Shown here piece after piece: positions 1-6,322 of a DNA stretch of 13,991 nucleotides. Source of the stretch: an uncultured Anaerococcus sp. Lineage in GTDB: Bacteria; Bacillota; Clostridia; Tissierellales; Peptoniphilaceae. Below the pieces are notes generated by a model that worked only from the letters and a program-made list of their open reading frames with translations, was not told where the DNA came from and ran no database searches. The number at the start of each line of letters is the position of its first letter. The first letter of the stretch is position 1. Where the stretch lies: positions 1 through 13,991 of the forward strand of contig NZ_CALGYW010000134.1 in the NCBI RefSeq assembly GCF_937934665.1. Reading direction: 5' to 3'. The position numbers and the translations under genes are program-made.

Positions 1-1
1 C

Positions 2-658
2 AACCTAGATGCTATCAAGGATATCGTAGCCTTATACCCAATTGATGGTGTCACTACAAATCCAACCATACTTTCTAAGGCAGGGGAGAATCCTAAAGAT
101 AGGCTTTTAAAGATTAGAGACCTAATCGGTCCTGATATGGATCTTCATTGCCAGGTTGTAGCGAGTAAAAAAGAAGAAATGGTTGATCAAGCTAGAAAGC
201 TTGTAAAGCTTCTTGGAGAAAATACATATATTAAAATCCCTTCTGTAGGTGAAGGTTTTAAGGCTATGGAAGAACTTAGCAAAGAAGGAATAAAGATAAC
301 TGCCACAGGTATCTATTCACCCCTCCAAGGATTTCTAGCAGCTAAGGCTGGGGCAAAATATCTTGCTCCTTATGTAAATAGGATTGATAATCTTGGCTAC
401 GACGGTCTAGCTGTGGCTAGAAAAATCCAAAATATCCTAGAAGCAAATGGCTTTGAGGCAGAAATCCTAGCCGCATCCTTTAAAAATTCTAACCAAGTTT
501 TAGACCTAGTTGAAAGAGGAGTAGGTGCCTTGACCCTATCTCCAGCTGTTTTTAAAAACCTTGTAAATGACAGAAATGTTGATTTTGCAATCAATAACTT
601 TGAAGACGACTTCGCAAAAATTCTAAATGAAGGAGATAGTTTCTCTGATGTTTTGTAA
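2..658 (+). CDS. Transaldolase-like / fructose-6-phosphate aldolase family protein (5' end off window)
   Basis: Class I aldolase of the small transaldolase (FSA/TalC) family, cytoplasmic. The frame is open from base 2, and 218 residues are visible. Against E. coli FsaA (compared from memory) about eight N-terminal residues are missing. Visible family motifs are GVTTNPTIL near residue 16, the Schiff-base lysine in YIKIP (residue 78 of the visible part), TGIYSPLQG and APYVNRIDN; the C-terminal part keeps LAASFKN and the LTLSP block. FSA-family enzymes cleave fructose 6-phosphate or related 1-deoxy sugar phosphates to a C3 ketone and glyceraldehyde 3-phosphate. Nearby, on the other strand, are a glycyl-radical activase and a DeoR regulator, as in the E. 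coli ybiW-ybiY-fsaA region. The true substrate may therefore be the product of a glycyl radical enzyme (1-deoxyfructose 6-phosphate), which is inference. A classical transaldolase role cannot be excluded. Family assignment is firm; substrate is open. Confidence 0.9.
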   Translation, partial: NLDAIKDIVALYPIDGVTTNPTILSKAGENPKDRLLKIRDLIGPDMDLHCQVVASKKEEMVDQARKLVKLLGENTYIKIPSVGEGFKAMEELSKEGIKITATGIYSPLQGFLAAKAGAKYLAPYVNRIDNLGYDGLAVARKIQNILEANGFEAEILAASFKNSNQVLDLVERGVGALTLSPAVFKNLVNDRNVDFAINNFEDDFAKILNEGDSFSDVL

Positions 659-817
659 TTATTTATCATTCTTCGATAGAATAAAACGCAGAAAATAACA
701 TATACCAACTACCATAGAAGTTATTCCAACGAATTTGTTTAAATCTTTAAATAAAAAGTGTAAAATCACACCTAAAAAAATCAACAATAAACTAATATAA
801 ATATCTTTTTTGTTCAT
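659..817 (-). CDS. Small two-helix membrane protein, function unknown
   Basis: A 52-codon frame starting MNKKDIYISLL with a good ribosome binding site (AAGAGG, about 7 bases before the ATG on the minus strand). The protein has two hydrophobic stretches, roughly residues 7-24 and 29-47, separated by a short charged KDLNK turn, and a basic/acidic tail (SKNDK). It ends exactly against the stop codon of the convergent aldolase gene, with no base between them. It lies 47 bases downstream of the deoR-type gene on the same strand, so it may be the last gene of the activase-deoR transcript; a TATAAT hexamer in the gap could also give it a promoter. I recognise no family. The ribosome site, membrane pattern and lack of overlap argue that it is real, but it is short. 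Confidence 0.5.
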   Translation of the reverse strand: MNKKDIYISLLLIFLGVILHFLFKDLNKFVGITSMVVGICYFLRFILSKNDK

Positions 818-864
818 TTATTTACCTCTTAAAATATATTTAATTATATTATAGAAGTGATTTT

Positions 865-1614
865 TTATGATAAGATTAATTTTACGCCAGAGGCCTTTAG
901 GTGGTCTCTGGATTTTTTGTTTATTTTCTCATCGGTTATAACAGCCTTCACCTTATCAGAAATTCCAAGTAAAAGTGAGCCGGATGTTTCAAACTTATGG
1001 CTTTCTGTAAGGACTATCACAGAATCGGCACGACCTGCCATGTGTCTTACAGCTTCACCTCTGAAAGGATCTTTGTTGGAAAATCCCCGCTCGTATGAGT
1101 ATCCATCAGCTCCTATAAAAAGCTTATCGACCTTGTAATTTTTGACCGACTCATAAAGGACTGGACCTATTAAAACCTGGCTTTTAGCTTGGTAAATACC
1201 TCCAAGTACAATAACCTGGACATCCAAATCCCTTATGTAATCAGCTATAAAAATCGAATTTGTAATGATGGTGATATTTTTCTTAGTTTCAGCGAGTTTT
1301 TTAGCAAAAATTGCACAGCAAGACCCAGACTCAACCATGATGGTTTCCCCATCAGCCACTAGGTCCACAGCCTTTTTGGCGATTTCTGTTTTTTCCTTAA
1401 AATGAAAGGAAAGTTTTCTTGATATGGAATCATCGTCAATTAGCTCGGCAAAGTTGTGGGTACGCCTGATTAGACCTTCTGAATCAAGGTCTGTCAGGTC
1501 TTTTCTCATAGTTACAGTCGATACCTCAAAAATCTCGGCTAAGTCATTTACAGATATTTTTTTCTTTTCATTAATTACTTCGACAAGCTTAGCCTGTCTT
1601 TCTTCTTTATTCAT
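865..1614 (-). CDS. DeoR-family transcriptional repressor
   Basis: Full-length DeoR/GlpR-type regulator, 249 residues, typical for the family. Residues 1-57 form the winged helix-turn-helix (ISVNDLAEIFEVSTVTMRKD, then the LIRRTH turn). The C-terminal half is the sugar-phosphate-sensing isomerase-like fold, with conserved VESGSCCAIFA, ITNSIFIA, VLGGIY, DKLFIGADGY and VLTESHKF blocks. Such proteins usually repress a nearby sugar catabolic operon until a phosphorylated sugar binds. The ATG lies 6 bases after the stop of the upstream activase gene, and its ribosome site (GAGGG) overlaps that stop region, so the two are co-transcribed and probably translationally coupled. The activase-deoR pairing matches the streptococcal pfl2/talC locus. 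The likely targets are the promoter at about 2533-2560 and the aldolase/glycyl-radical operon to the left; this is inferred. Confidence 0.9.
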   Translation of the reverse strand: MNKEERQAKLVEVINEKKKISVNDLAEIFEVSTVTMRKDLTDLDSEGLIRRTHNFAELIDDDSISRKLSFHFKEKTEIAKKAVDLVADGETIMVESGSCCAIFAKKLAETKKNITIITNSIFIADYIRDLDVQVIVLGGIYQAKSQVLIGPVLYESVKNYKVDKLFIGADGYSYERGFSNKDPFRGEAVRHMAGRADSVIVLTESHKFETSGSLLLGISDKVKAVITDEKINKKSRDHLKASGVKLILS

Positions 1615-1620
1615 AAACCC

Positions 1621-2511
1621 TCACACAAAGGCCTTTATTCCATGGTTATTAAGAATCTCAACCATCTTATCTAGGTCAGAATCTTTCAGAGCCTTTCTAT
1701 CATTATACTCGTATTTTATCCCGTAGGTCTCATACTTGCCCTTGCCGTATTGGTGGAAGGGGAGGAGCTGGACTTTTTCTACCCCAAGATCTTTAAAAAG
1801 TTTGGCAAATTCTAAGGCCCCATCCTCTGAATAATTAAAGTCAGGTATTACTGGAACCCTTATTAGATAGTCTTTGGAGTTTTTGACAACCTGTCTCATG
1901 TTATCAAAGATTATCATGCTCGAAACCCCGGTTTTTTGCCTATGAATTTCTTCATTCCAGTTTTTACAATCTGCTATAAAAAGGTCGAGATAAGGGTAAA
2001 GCTTGGCGACATGCTCTGGATTTGTAAATAGTGTTGTTTCTATAGCTGTGTGGATGCCCTCAAGTTTAAGTTTTTCAACTAACTCTACAAGTAAGTCTAT
2101 TTGCATAAGGGGCTCACCACCGGAAATAGTTACTCCACCTGCTGATGAATCATAAAAGATTTTGTCTTTAAGGGCTATTTCTACTAGCCTATCAAGACCT
2201 ATTGGGCGACCGACCTGGTCGTATTTAATATTTTTATCATGGACGCCATTTTTCTCAAGGAGGTAGTAAAAGAGTTTATCCTCTATTATATAGCCATCCT
2301 CATCAAAATTAAGTTCGTCTATTTTTATATCTATTTTAGTTTTTTTCTCATCATCTATAAAAATATTTACATAAGGGTTTTGGCTTTCTGGATTTGAACA
2401 CCACTTGCACCTTAAAGGACACCCCTTAAGAAAGATTGTAGTTCTAATCCCTGGTCCATCCTGGAGGGAAAATTTTTGTATATTGAAAATCAAAATTTTA
2501 TCGTTTTTCAT
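1621..2511 (-). CDS. Glycyl-radical enzyme activase (PFL-activating-enzyme family, radical SAM)
   Basis: Radical SAM enzyme of 296 residues that installs the glycyl radical on a partner enzyme. It has the family opening FSLQDGPGIRTTIFLKG, the cluster motif CPLRCKWC (C31, C35, C38), the SAM-binding SGGEPL motif near 130-135, and a C-terminal LLPFHQYGKGKY block like that of E. coli YbiY. Between the cluster motif and SGGEP is an insert of about 70 residues in the position where longer activases carry a ferredoxin domain with two extra 4Fe-4S clusters. Here the insert (about 45-118) contains no cysteine. The downstream flank (VGRPIGLDRLVEIALKDKIFY) still looks like the ferredoxin-type class. The start is supported by AGGAG 8 bases upstream. 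No glycyl radical enzyme is present in the window; it is expected left of base 1, next to the aldolase gene. First gene of a minus-strand unit with deoR. Confidence 0.9.
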   Translation of the reverse strand: MKNDKILIFNIQKFSLQDGPGIRTTIFLKGCPLRCKWCSNPESQNPYVNIFIDDEKKTKIDIKIDELNFDEDGYIIEDKLFYYLLEKNGVHDKNIKYDQVGRPIGLDRLVEIALKDKIFYDSSAGGVTISGGEPLMQIDLLVELVEKLKLEGIHTAIETTLFTNPEHVAKLYPYLDLFIADCKNWNEEIHRQKTGVSSMIIFDNMRQVVKNSKDYLIRVPVIPDFNYSEDGALEFAKLFKDLGVEKVQLLPFHQYGKGKYETYGIKYEYNDRKALKDSDLDKMVEILNNHGIKAFV

Positions 2512-2532
2512 ATTCTAACTCCTATATTTTCC

Positions 2533-2560
2533 AATATACTACTTATATACAAAGTGACAA
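2533..2560 (-). promoter_or_regulatory. Putative sigma-A promoter for activase-deoR unit
   Basis: On the minus strand TTGTCA (2555-2560) is separated by 16 bases from TATATT (2533-2538), about 20 bases before the activase start, giving a very short leader that already contains the AGGAG site. The spacer contains GTATAT twice in direct orientation, 11 bases apart, one helical turn. This could be an operator half-site pair for the DeoR protein. Seen by eye only. Confidence 0.45.
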
Positions 2561-2646
2561 TATATTTCATACGAAAGAATTTAAAAAAAGAATTAAAAAA
2601 TAGAAAAATGGGTATCAATATAACATATACAGGGAAAGGACGGAAT

Positions 2647-3639
2647 ATGAAATTAGGAATAATAGGGGCAGGTAAGATTGCCCAAGAAGTATTAACTTTT
2701 ATAAATGATATCGAAAATATTGACCTAGTTGCAATAGCAGCAACTCCGAGAAGTGAAGAAAAATTAAAGAACCTATCGGAAAAATATGGTATCGATAAGT
2801 ATTACACTGACTATGAAGACTTGATAAAAAATTCAGAAGTCGAGTTGGTTTATGTAGCCCTTCCAAACAATCTTCACTATGAAGTTATGGATAAGGCCCT
2901 AGATCATGGTAAGGATATTATCTGCGAAAAACCCTTTACAGCCAATATCAACCAGACTCTAAAGATTTTTAAAAAAGCAGAAAGCAAGGACAGGCTAGTC
3001 TTAGAAGCCATGTCTAACCGCTTTATCCCAAATGCTATCAAAGTCAAAGAGGAAATCCCAAAGCTTGGCAAGATGAAAATTGTATCCTTTAACTACTCTC
3101 AGTACTCATCTAGGTACGATAGGTTTAAAAATGATGATATAGCACCAGCTTTTTCTTTAGAAAATGCAGGTGGGGCCCTTATGGATTTAAATATTTATAA
3201 TATTGACTACGCAATAAACCTCTTTGGTAGGCCAAAAGACGTGAGATATTTCCCAAATATAGAAAAATCTATCGATACATCAGGTATCTGCCTCCTAGAC
3301 TACGAGGACTTCAAGGTAGTTTGTATAGGGGCAAAAGATAGCTCAGCTAGTCTAATAAATACTATCCAAGGAGAAGAGGGCACTATAGAAATCCCAGATG
3401 CCCTAAATAATTTTGGATCTTATAAGATAAAAGAAACCGGCGGCGAATACGAAAGTTATAATCAAAACGAAGATAAATCAAGGCTTTACTACGAATTTGT
3501 TGCCTTTGAAGAAATAATAAGAACTAGGGATACAAAAAGGGCAGAAGAGCTAAAAGAAATCACCCTAATAACAGCAGAGGTTCTGAACCAAGCAAGAATA
3601 GAAGCTGGAATCTTCTTCCCAGCTGATAATGAGAACTAG
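2647..3639 (+). CDS. Gfo/Idh/MocA-family NAD(P)-dependent oxidoreductase
   Basis: Sugar or cyclitol dehydrogenase/reductase family, 330 residues, cytoplasmic. The N-terminal Rossmann fold shows GIIGAGKIA at 4-12, and the conserved EKP motif (ICEKPF, lysine 95) sits at the end of the nucleotide-binding domain. The C-terminal alpha/beta domain contains GGALMDLNIYNIDYAINLFG. I chose the ATG at 2647, which has AAAGGA about 7 bases upstream and begins directly at the Rossmann strand. A longer reading from 2476 would add 57 residues from the AT-rich intergenic region and would overlap the divergent activase gene. It is divergent from the glycyl-radical activase. Family members include 1,5-anhydrofructose reductase, which would fit an anhydroglucitol pathway, but also many inositol and glucose dehydrogenases. 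Substrate is not determinable here. Confidence 0.87.
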   Translation: MKLGIIGAGKIAQEVLTFINDIENIDLVAIAATPRSEEKLKNLSEKYGIDKYYTDYEDLIKNSEVELVYVALPNNLHYEVMDKALDHGKDIICEKPFTANINQTLKIFKKAESKDRLVLEAMSNRFIPNAIKVKEEIPKLGKMKIVSFNYSQYSSRYDRFKNDDIAPAFSLENAGGALMDLNIYNIDYAINLFGRPKDVRYFPNIEKSIDTSGICLLDYEDFKVVCIGAKDSSASLINTIQGEEGTIEIPDALNNFGSYKIKETGGEYESYNQNEDKSRLYYEFVAFEEIIRTRDTKRAEELKEITLITAEVLNQARIEAGIFFPADNEN

Positions 3640-3709
3640 ACACGTCAAATATCTAAAAACGGCCAAATAACTACATTATCAATAAAATTAGAAAAATATA
3701 AGAAAACGT

Positions 3710-3738
3710 TTCTGATTTTCGTGTTAATGTGTTATAAT
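3710..3738 (+). promoter_or_regulatory. Putative extended -10 promoter upstream of the structured RNA
   Basis: TGTTATAAT (3730-3738) is a perfect extended -10. The -35 position (TTCTGA, 3710-3715, 17-base spacer) is poor, as often seen with extended -10 promoters. No protein-coding frame with a ribosome site follows, and the next structured stretch starts within 50 bases. An imperfect cre-like palindrome (AGAAAACGTTTCT, 3701-3713) overlaps its upstream edge. Confidence 0.45.
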
Positions 3739-3920
3739 AAAAATGTGGATTTGTATGTAAAATACAATATAAAATTGTACCCAAACCTACTTCTAAAAGT
3801 CTTATATGATTGATTTTTTGATAATTATAGAGAAAAAAGGGAAGTAGGTAAAGCCAAACGACTTTGCGAATCAAATAGCAAGAAGTGATAATTTCTATTT
3901 ATGAGAAAAGGTTTGCAATC

Positions 3921-4202
3921 TAGAAGCTCGTCCAAAAACCGCATGTCTGAGCGAAAGCGAGTTTGCGATTTTTAGAGCTTCGTGGATTGGAAATCCGTTG
4001 GGAATAAAAACCAACTACGGTGGGGTTAGTGTCCTTATCAAAAAGCTTGACGATAGGCAAGCTACCTTATTTGCACTCCGCTTTAGGAGACGCTCGGGGG
4101 TGTAACGGTGAGGGGGTACAAGGGGGAGCACGATGAGGGACCCTGCGGCGTTCTAAGTCGCTTGGGCAAGTTGTCCCTTGGGGCTCCCCCTAGAACGAAG
4201 CT
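3921..4202 (+). ncRNA. Candidate large structured RNA with pseudoknot (class not identified)
   Basis: This segment is markedly GC-richer than the AT-rich flanks and has no convincing coding frame on either strand. By eye it folds into: a long hairpin GAAGCTC (3923-3929)/GAGCTTC (3975-3981) with inner helix AAAAAcCGCA/TGCGaTTTTT capped by GCGAAAGC; GGATT/AATCC (3984-3996); GTTGG/CCAAC (3997-4015); AGCTTG/CAAGCT (4044-4063); CTCC/GGAG (4076-4089); GGGGGAGC (4122-4129)/GCTCCCCC (4183-4190) enclosing GGGAC/GTCCC (4137-4141, 4173-4177) and GCGGC/GTCGC (4145-4161). The loop of the last hairpin (CGTTCTA, 4149-4155) is a perfect complement of TAGAACG (4191-4197), a 7-bp pseudoknot. A further 9-bp helix ACCTACTTC/GAAGTAGGT (3785-3793, 3841-3849) lies upstream, so the transcript may begin near 3745. 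It is not tmRNA, RNase P, SRP or a riboswitch that I know. A HEARO/OMEGA-type guide-RNA scaffold without its nuclease gene is one possibility. No poly-U terminator is obvious after it. Minus-strand transcription cannot be excluded. Confidence 0.65.
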
Positions 4203-4483
4203 ATTCAGAATAGAAAAATCATTATCTAAAAGATAAAATTCCGAAGAGAAATAGTAAATAAAATCAACATTTTAAAGGATTCGGATATTCTAAATAACAA
4301 AAAATATTATCTTTTATTTTAAAAAATACAAAATCTTGGATTTTAAAAATAATTTTATATTGTATAAAACCACCAAATCAACATTGCAAGAATTCCCAAA
4401 TGCAAAAAATCATATGCATTTTCGGGAAGGCGAAAAAACAAAATACCTGGTCTTATTCCAGGAATAAAGAAAGGAGAGATGTT
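4203..4483 (+). promoter_or_regulatory. AT-rich upstream/leader region of the mannose PTS operon
   Basis: No gene is seen here. After the structured RNA come two small palindromes (CTATTCAGAATAG at 4202-4214 and TTATCTaaaAGATAA nearby), then about 170 bases of A/T-rich DNA. TTGGAT (4336-4341) with TATATT or TATAAA (4356-4368) is promoter-like, but the spacing is poor (14 or 21 bases). I found no sigma-54 -24/-12 pair, which drives some mannose PTS operons. The leader then carries two hairpins, listed separately, before the AAGGAG ribosome site at 4471-4476. Confidence 0.35.
4393..4428 (+). promoter_or_regulatory. Leader hairpin upstream of PTS operon
   Basis: TTCCC-AAATGCA (4393-4404) pairs with TGCATTT-tc-GGGAA (4415-4428): twelve pairs, a 10-base A-rich loop and a two-base bulge. 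It is followed by an A-rich, not T-rich, tract, so it is not an intrinsic terminator on this strand. A second hairpin, CCTGG (4446-4450)/CCAGG (4458-4462), stands just before the ribosome binding site. Together they may tune stability or translation of the PTS mRNA. Confidence 0.4.
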
Positions 4484-5488
4484 ATGGTAGGAATCATCCT
4501 TGCAAGCCACGGGGCTTTTGCAGAGGGGATTAAGGAGTCTGCTCAAATGATTTTTGGCGAACAAGATAAGTTTGAAGCAGTTGTACTTAAGCCTTCCATG
4601 GGTCCAGATGATTTTAGGGCAAACCTAGAAGAGGCTATTAAAAAAGTCGATTCTGAAGAGATCCTATTTTTATGTGACCTTTGGGGCGGCACACCTTTTA
4701 ACCAATCTTCAGCAGTCTTTGACGGCCATGAAGATAAGTGGGCTATTGTCGCAGGTCTTAACCTTCCTATGGTAATCGAAGCTTTATCTGAAAGATTCAC
4801 TCAAGAATCTTCTCACGAGATTGCCAAGGTTATTATAGACAGTGCCAAAGATGGTATTAAGGGAAAACCTGACGATGTAAATCCAGTTGAAAAGGCTAGT
4901 GCAGAAGATGAGGCTGTTGACAGCGAAGTAGAAAAGAAGGTTGTTGGAGGAACTATTCCAGAAGGTACAGTCCTTGGCGATGGCAAGATAAAAATAGGCC
5001 TTGCTAGAGTTGATACAAGACTTCTTCACGGCCAAGTTGCAACTAACTGGACAAAGACAGTAGGTCCTGACAGGATTATTGTTGTATCTGATAAGGTTTC
5101 TCAAGATGAACTTCGTAAGTCAATGATTATGGAGGCTGCTCCTCCAGGAGTTAAGGTTCACGTTGTTCCAGTCAAGAAGATGATTGAAATTGACAAGGAC
5201 CCACGTTTTGGTCTAACCAAGGTCTTACTTTTATTTGAGACCCCACAAGACGTCTTAGAATTTGTGGAAGGTGGCGGTGAACTTACAGAAGTTAACCTAG
5301 GTTCTATGGCCCACTCTAAGGGCAAGGTTGTTGTTACAAACGCTCTTGCCATGGGTCCTGAAGACGTAGAGACCCTTGAAAAACTAAAGGCTAAAGGCAT
5401 CAAATTTGATGTTAGAAAGGTACCAGGCGATAGGTCTGAAAACCTTGATAGTCTTCTTAAAAAAGCAAAATCAGAATTAAATATATAG
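4484..5488 (+). CDS. manX: Mannose-family PTS, EIIAB component
   Basis: Cytoplasmic phosphotransferase of 334 residues that takes phosphate from HPr and passes it to the incoming sugar. IIA domain about 1-130, with the phosphorylated His9 in GIILASHG and the FLCDLWGGTPFNQ block. An acidic linker (about 131-165, KASAEDEAVDSEVEKK) follows. The IIB domain is about 168-334, with the second active His182 in RVDTRLLHGQVAT. The fused A-B form is usual in Firmicute ManL/ManX. The ATG at 4484 is chosen because AAGGAG sits 7 bases upstream and the protein begins at the first IIA strand; a longer reading from 4400 would add an unrelated 28-residue leader. First gene of a four-gene operon (AB-C-D-ManO). 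Substrates of the family are glucose, mannose, glucosamine and related hexoses; specificity cannot be read from this subunit. Confidence 0.93.
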   Translation: MVGIILASHGAFAEGIKESAQMIFGEQDKFEAVVLKPSMGPDDFRANLEEAIKKVDSEEILFLCDLWGGTPFNQSSAVFDGHEDKWAIVAGLNLPMVIEALSERFTQESSHEIAKVIIDSAKDGIKGKPDDVNPVEKASAEDEAVDSEVEKKVVGGTIPEGTVLGDGKIKIGLARVDTRLLHGQVATNWTKTVGPDRIIVVSDKVSQDELRKSMIMEAAPPGVKVHVVPVKKMIEIDKDPRFGLTKVLLLFETPQDVLEFVEGGGELTEVNLGSMAHSKGKVVVTNALAMGPEDVETLEKLKAKGIKFDVRKVPGDRSENLDSLLKKAKSELNI

Positions 5489-5497
5489 GAGAGATTA

Positions 5498-6313
5498 ATG
5501 AGTATTATTAATATTATTTTAATCGGCCTAGTAGCTTTCCTTGCTGGTTGTGAAGGTATCTTGGACCAATTCCAATTCCACCAACCACTAGTTGCTTGTA
5601 CTCTTATAGGTCTTGTGACTGGTCACCTTAAGGAAGGTATTATACTTGGCGGTTCACTTCAAATGATTGCCCTAGGTTGGGCAAATATAGGTGCGGCAGT
5701 AGCTCCAGATGCGGCCTTAGCATCAGTTGCTTCAGCTATTATCATGGTTCTTGCCCTTGAAGGTGGAGATACCAATGCTACAAACGCTATTAACACATCA
5801 ATAACTCTTGCTATTCCACTTTCAGTAGCAGGATTATTCTTAACAATGATCGCAAGAACTTTAGCTATTCCAATAGTTCACGGTATGGATGCAGCAGCAG
5901 AAGTTGCTAACTTTGGTAAAATCGAAACTCTTTCATGGCTAGCAGTAGTTATGCAAGGCCTTCGTATCTTAGTACCAGCCCTTGCTCTTTGCTTTATCCC
6001 ACCACAAGCTGTTACAGATGCATTAAATAGTATGCCAGATTGGTTAACAGGTGGTATGGCAGTAGGCGGCGGCATGGTAGCAGCAGTAGGTTATGCGATG
6101 GTTATTAATATGATGAGTACAAAAGAAACATGGCCATTTTTTGCCCTAGGTTTCGTATTTGCAGCCATCCCAAGCCTTACTCTTATTGCCTTAGGTGTTA
6201 TAGGTGTAGTTCTTGCACTAGTTTATATGACTCTAAAGGGTCTTGCTACATCTAACCCAGGTGGAAATACTGGTTCTGGTGATCCACTTGGCGATATAAT
6301 CAATGATTATTAA
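5498..6313 (+). CDS. manY: Mannose-family PTS, EIIC membrane component
   Basis: Integral membrane transporter subunit of 271 residues, normal length for ManY/ManM. It is hydrophobic throughout, with the EIIC-Man hallmarks GCEGILDQFQFHQPLVACTL near 18-37, GLVTGHLKEGIILGGSLQMI after it, and GWANIGAAVAPDAALAS. Together with EIID it forms the sugar-translocating pore; the sugar is phosphorylated by the IIB domain as it enters. A GGAGAG ribosome site lies in the 9-base gap after the EIIAB stop, so the genes are co-translated as an operon. The C-terminal tail (GGNTGSGDPLGDIINDY) is polar and Gly-rich. Confidence 0.93.
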   Translation: MSIINIILIGLVAFLAGCEGILDQFQFHQPLVACTLIGLVTGHLKEGIILGGSLQMIALGWANIGAAVAPDAALASVASAIIMVLALEGGDTNATNAINTSITLAIPLSVAGLFLTMIARTLAIPIVHGMDAAAEVANFGKIETLSWLAVVMQGLRILVPALALCFIPPQAVTDALNSMPDWLTGGMAVGGGMVAAVGYAMVINMMSTKETWPFFALGFVFAAIPSLTLIALGVIGVVLALVYMTLKGLATSNPGGNTGSGDPLGDIINDY

Positions 6314-6322
6314 GGAGATGTT

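Noticed and set aside
2476..2646. N-terminal extension of the oxidoreductase
   Set aside because: It overlaps the divergent activase start and its promoter. The ATG at 2647 has a ribosome site and starts directly at the Rossmann motif.
3671..3874. Minus-strand 67-codon frame in the gap after the oxidoreductase
   Set aside because: TTG start without ribosome site, lies across a promoter and an RNA helix, and has no recognisable protein pattern.
3921..4202. tmRNA, RNase P RNA, group I or group II intron as the identity of the structured RNA
   Set aside because: No tmRNA tag frame or tRNA-like ends, no GAGGAAAGTCC core of RNase P, no group I P/Q/R/S elements and no group II domain V seen by eye.
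4400..4483. N-terminal extension of the EIIAB gene
   Set aside because: The extra 28 residues come from the leader hairpin. The ATG at 4484 has the AAGGAG site and begins at the conserved first strand of the IIA domain.
4203..4483. Sigma-54 promoter for the mannose PTS operon
   Set aside because: No TGGCAC-N5-TTGC type -24/-12 pair was found; TTGC near 4384 lacks the upstream GG at the right distance.
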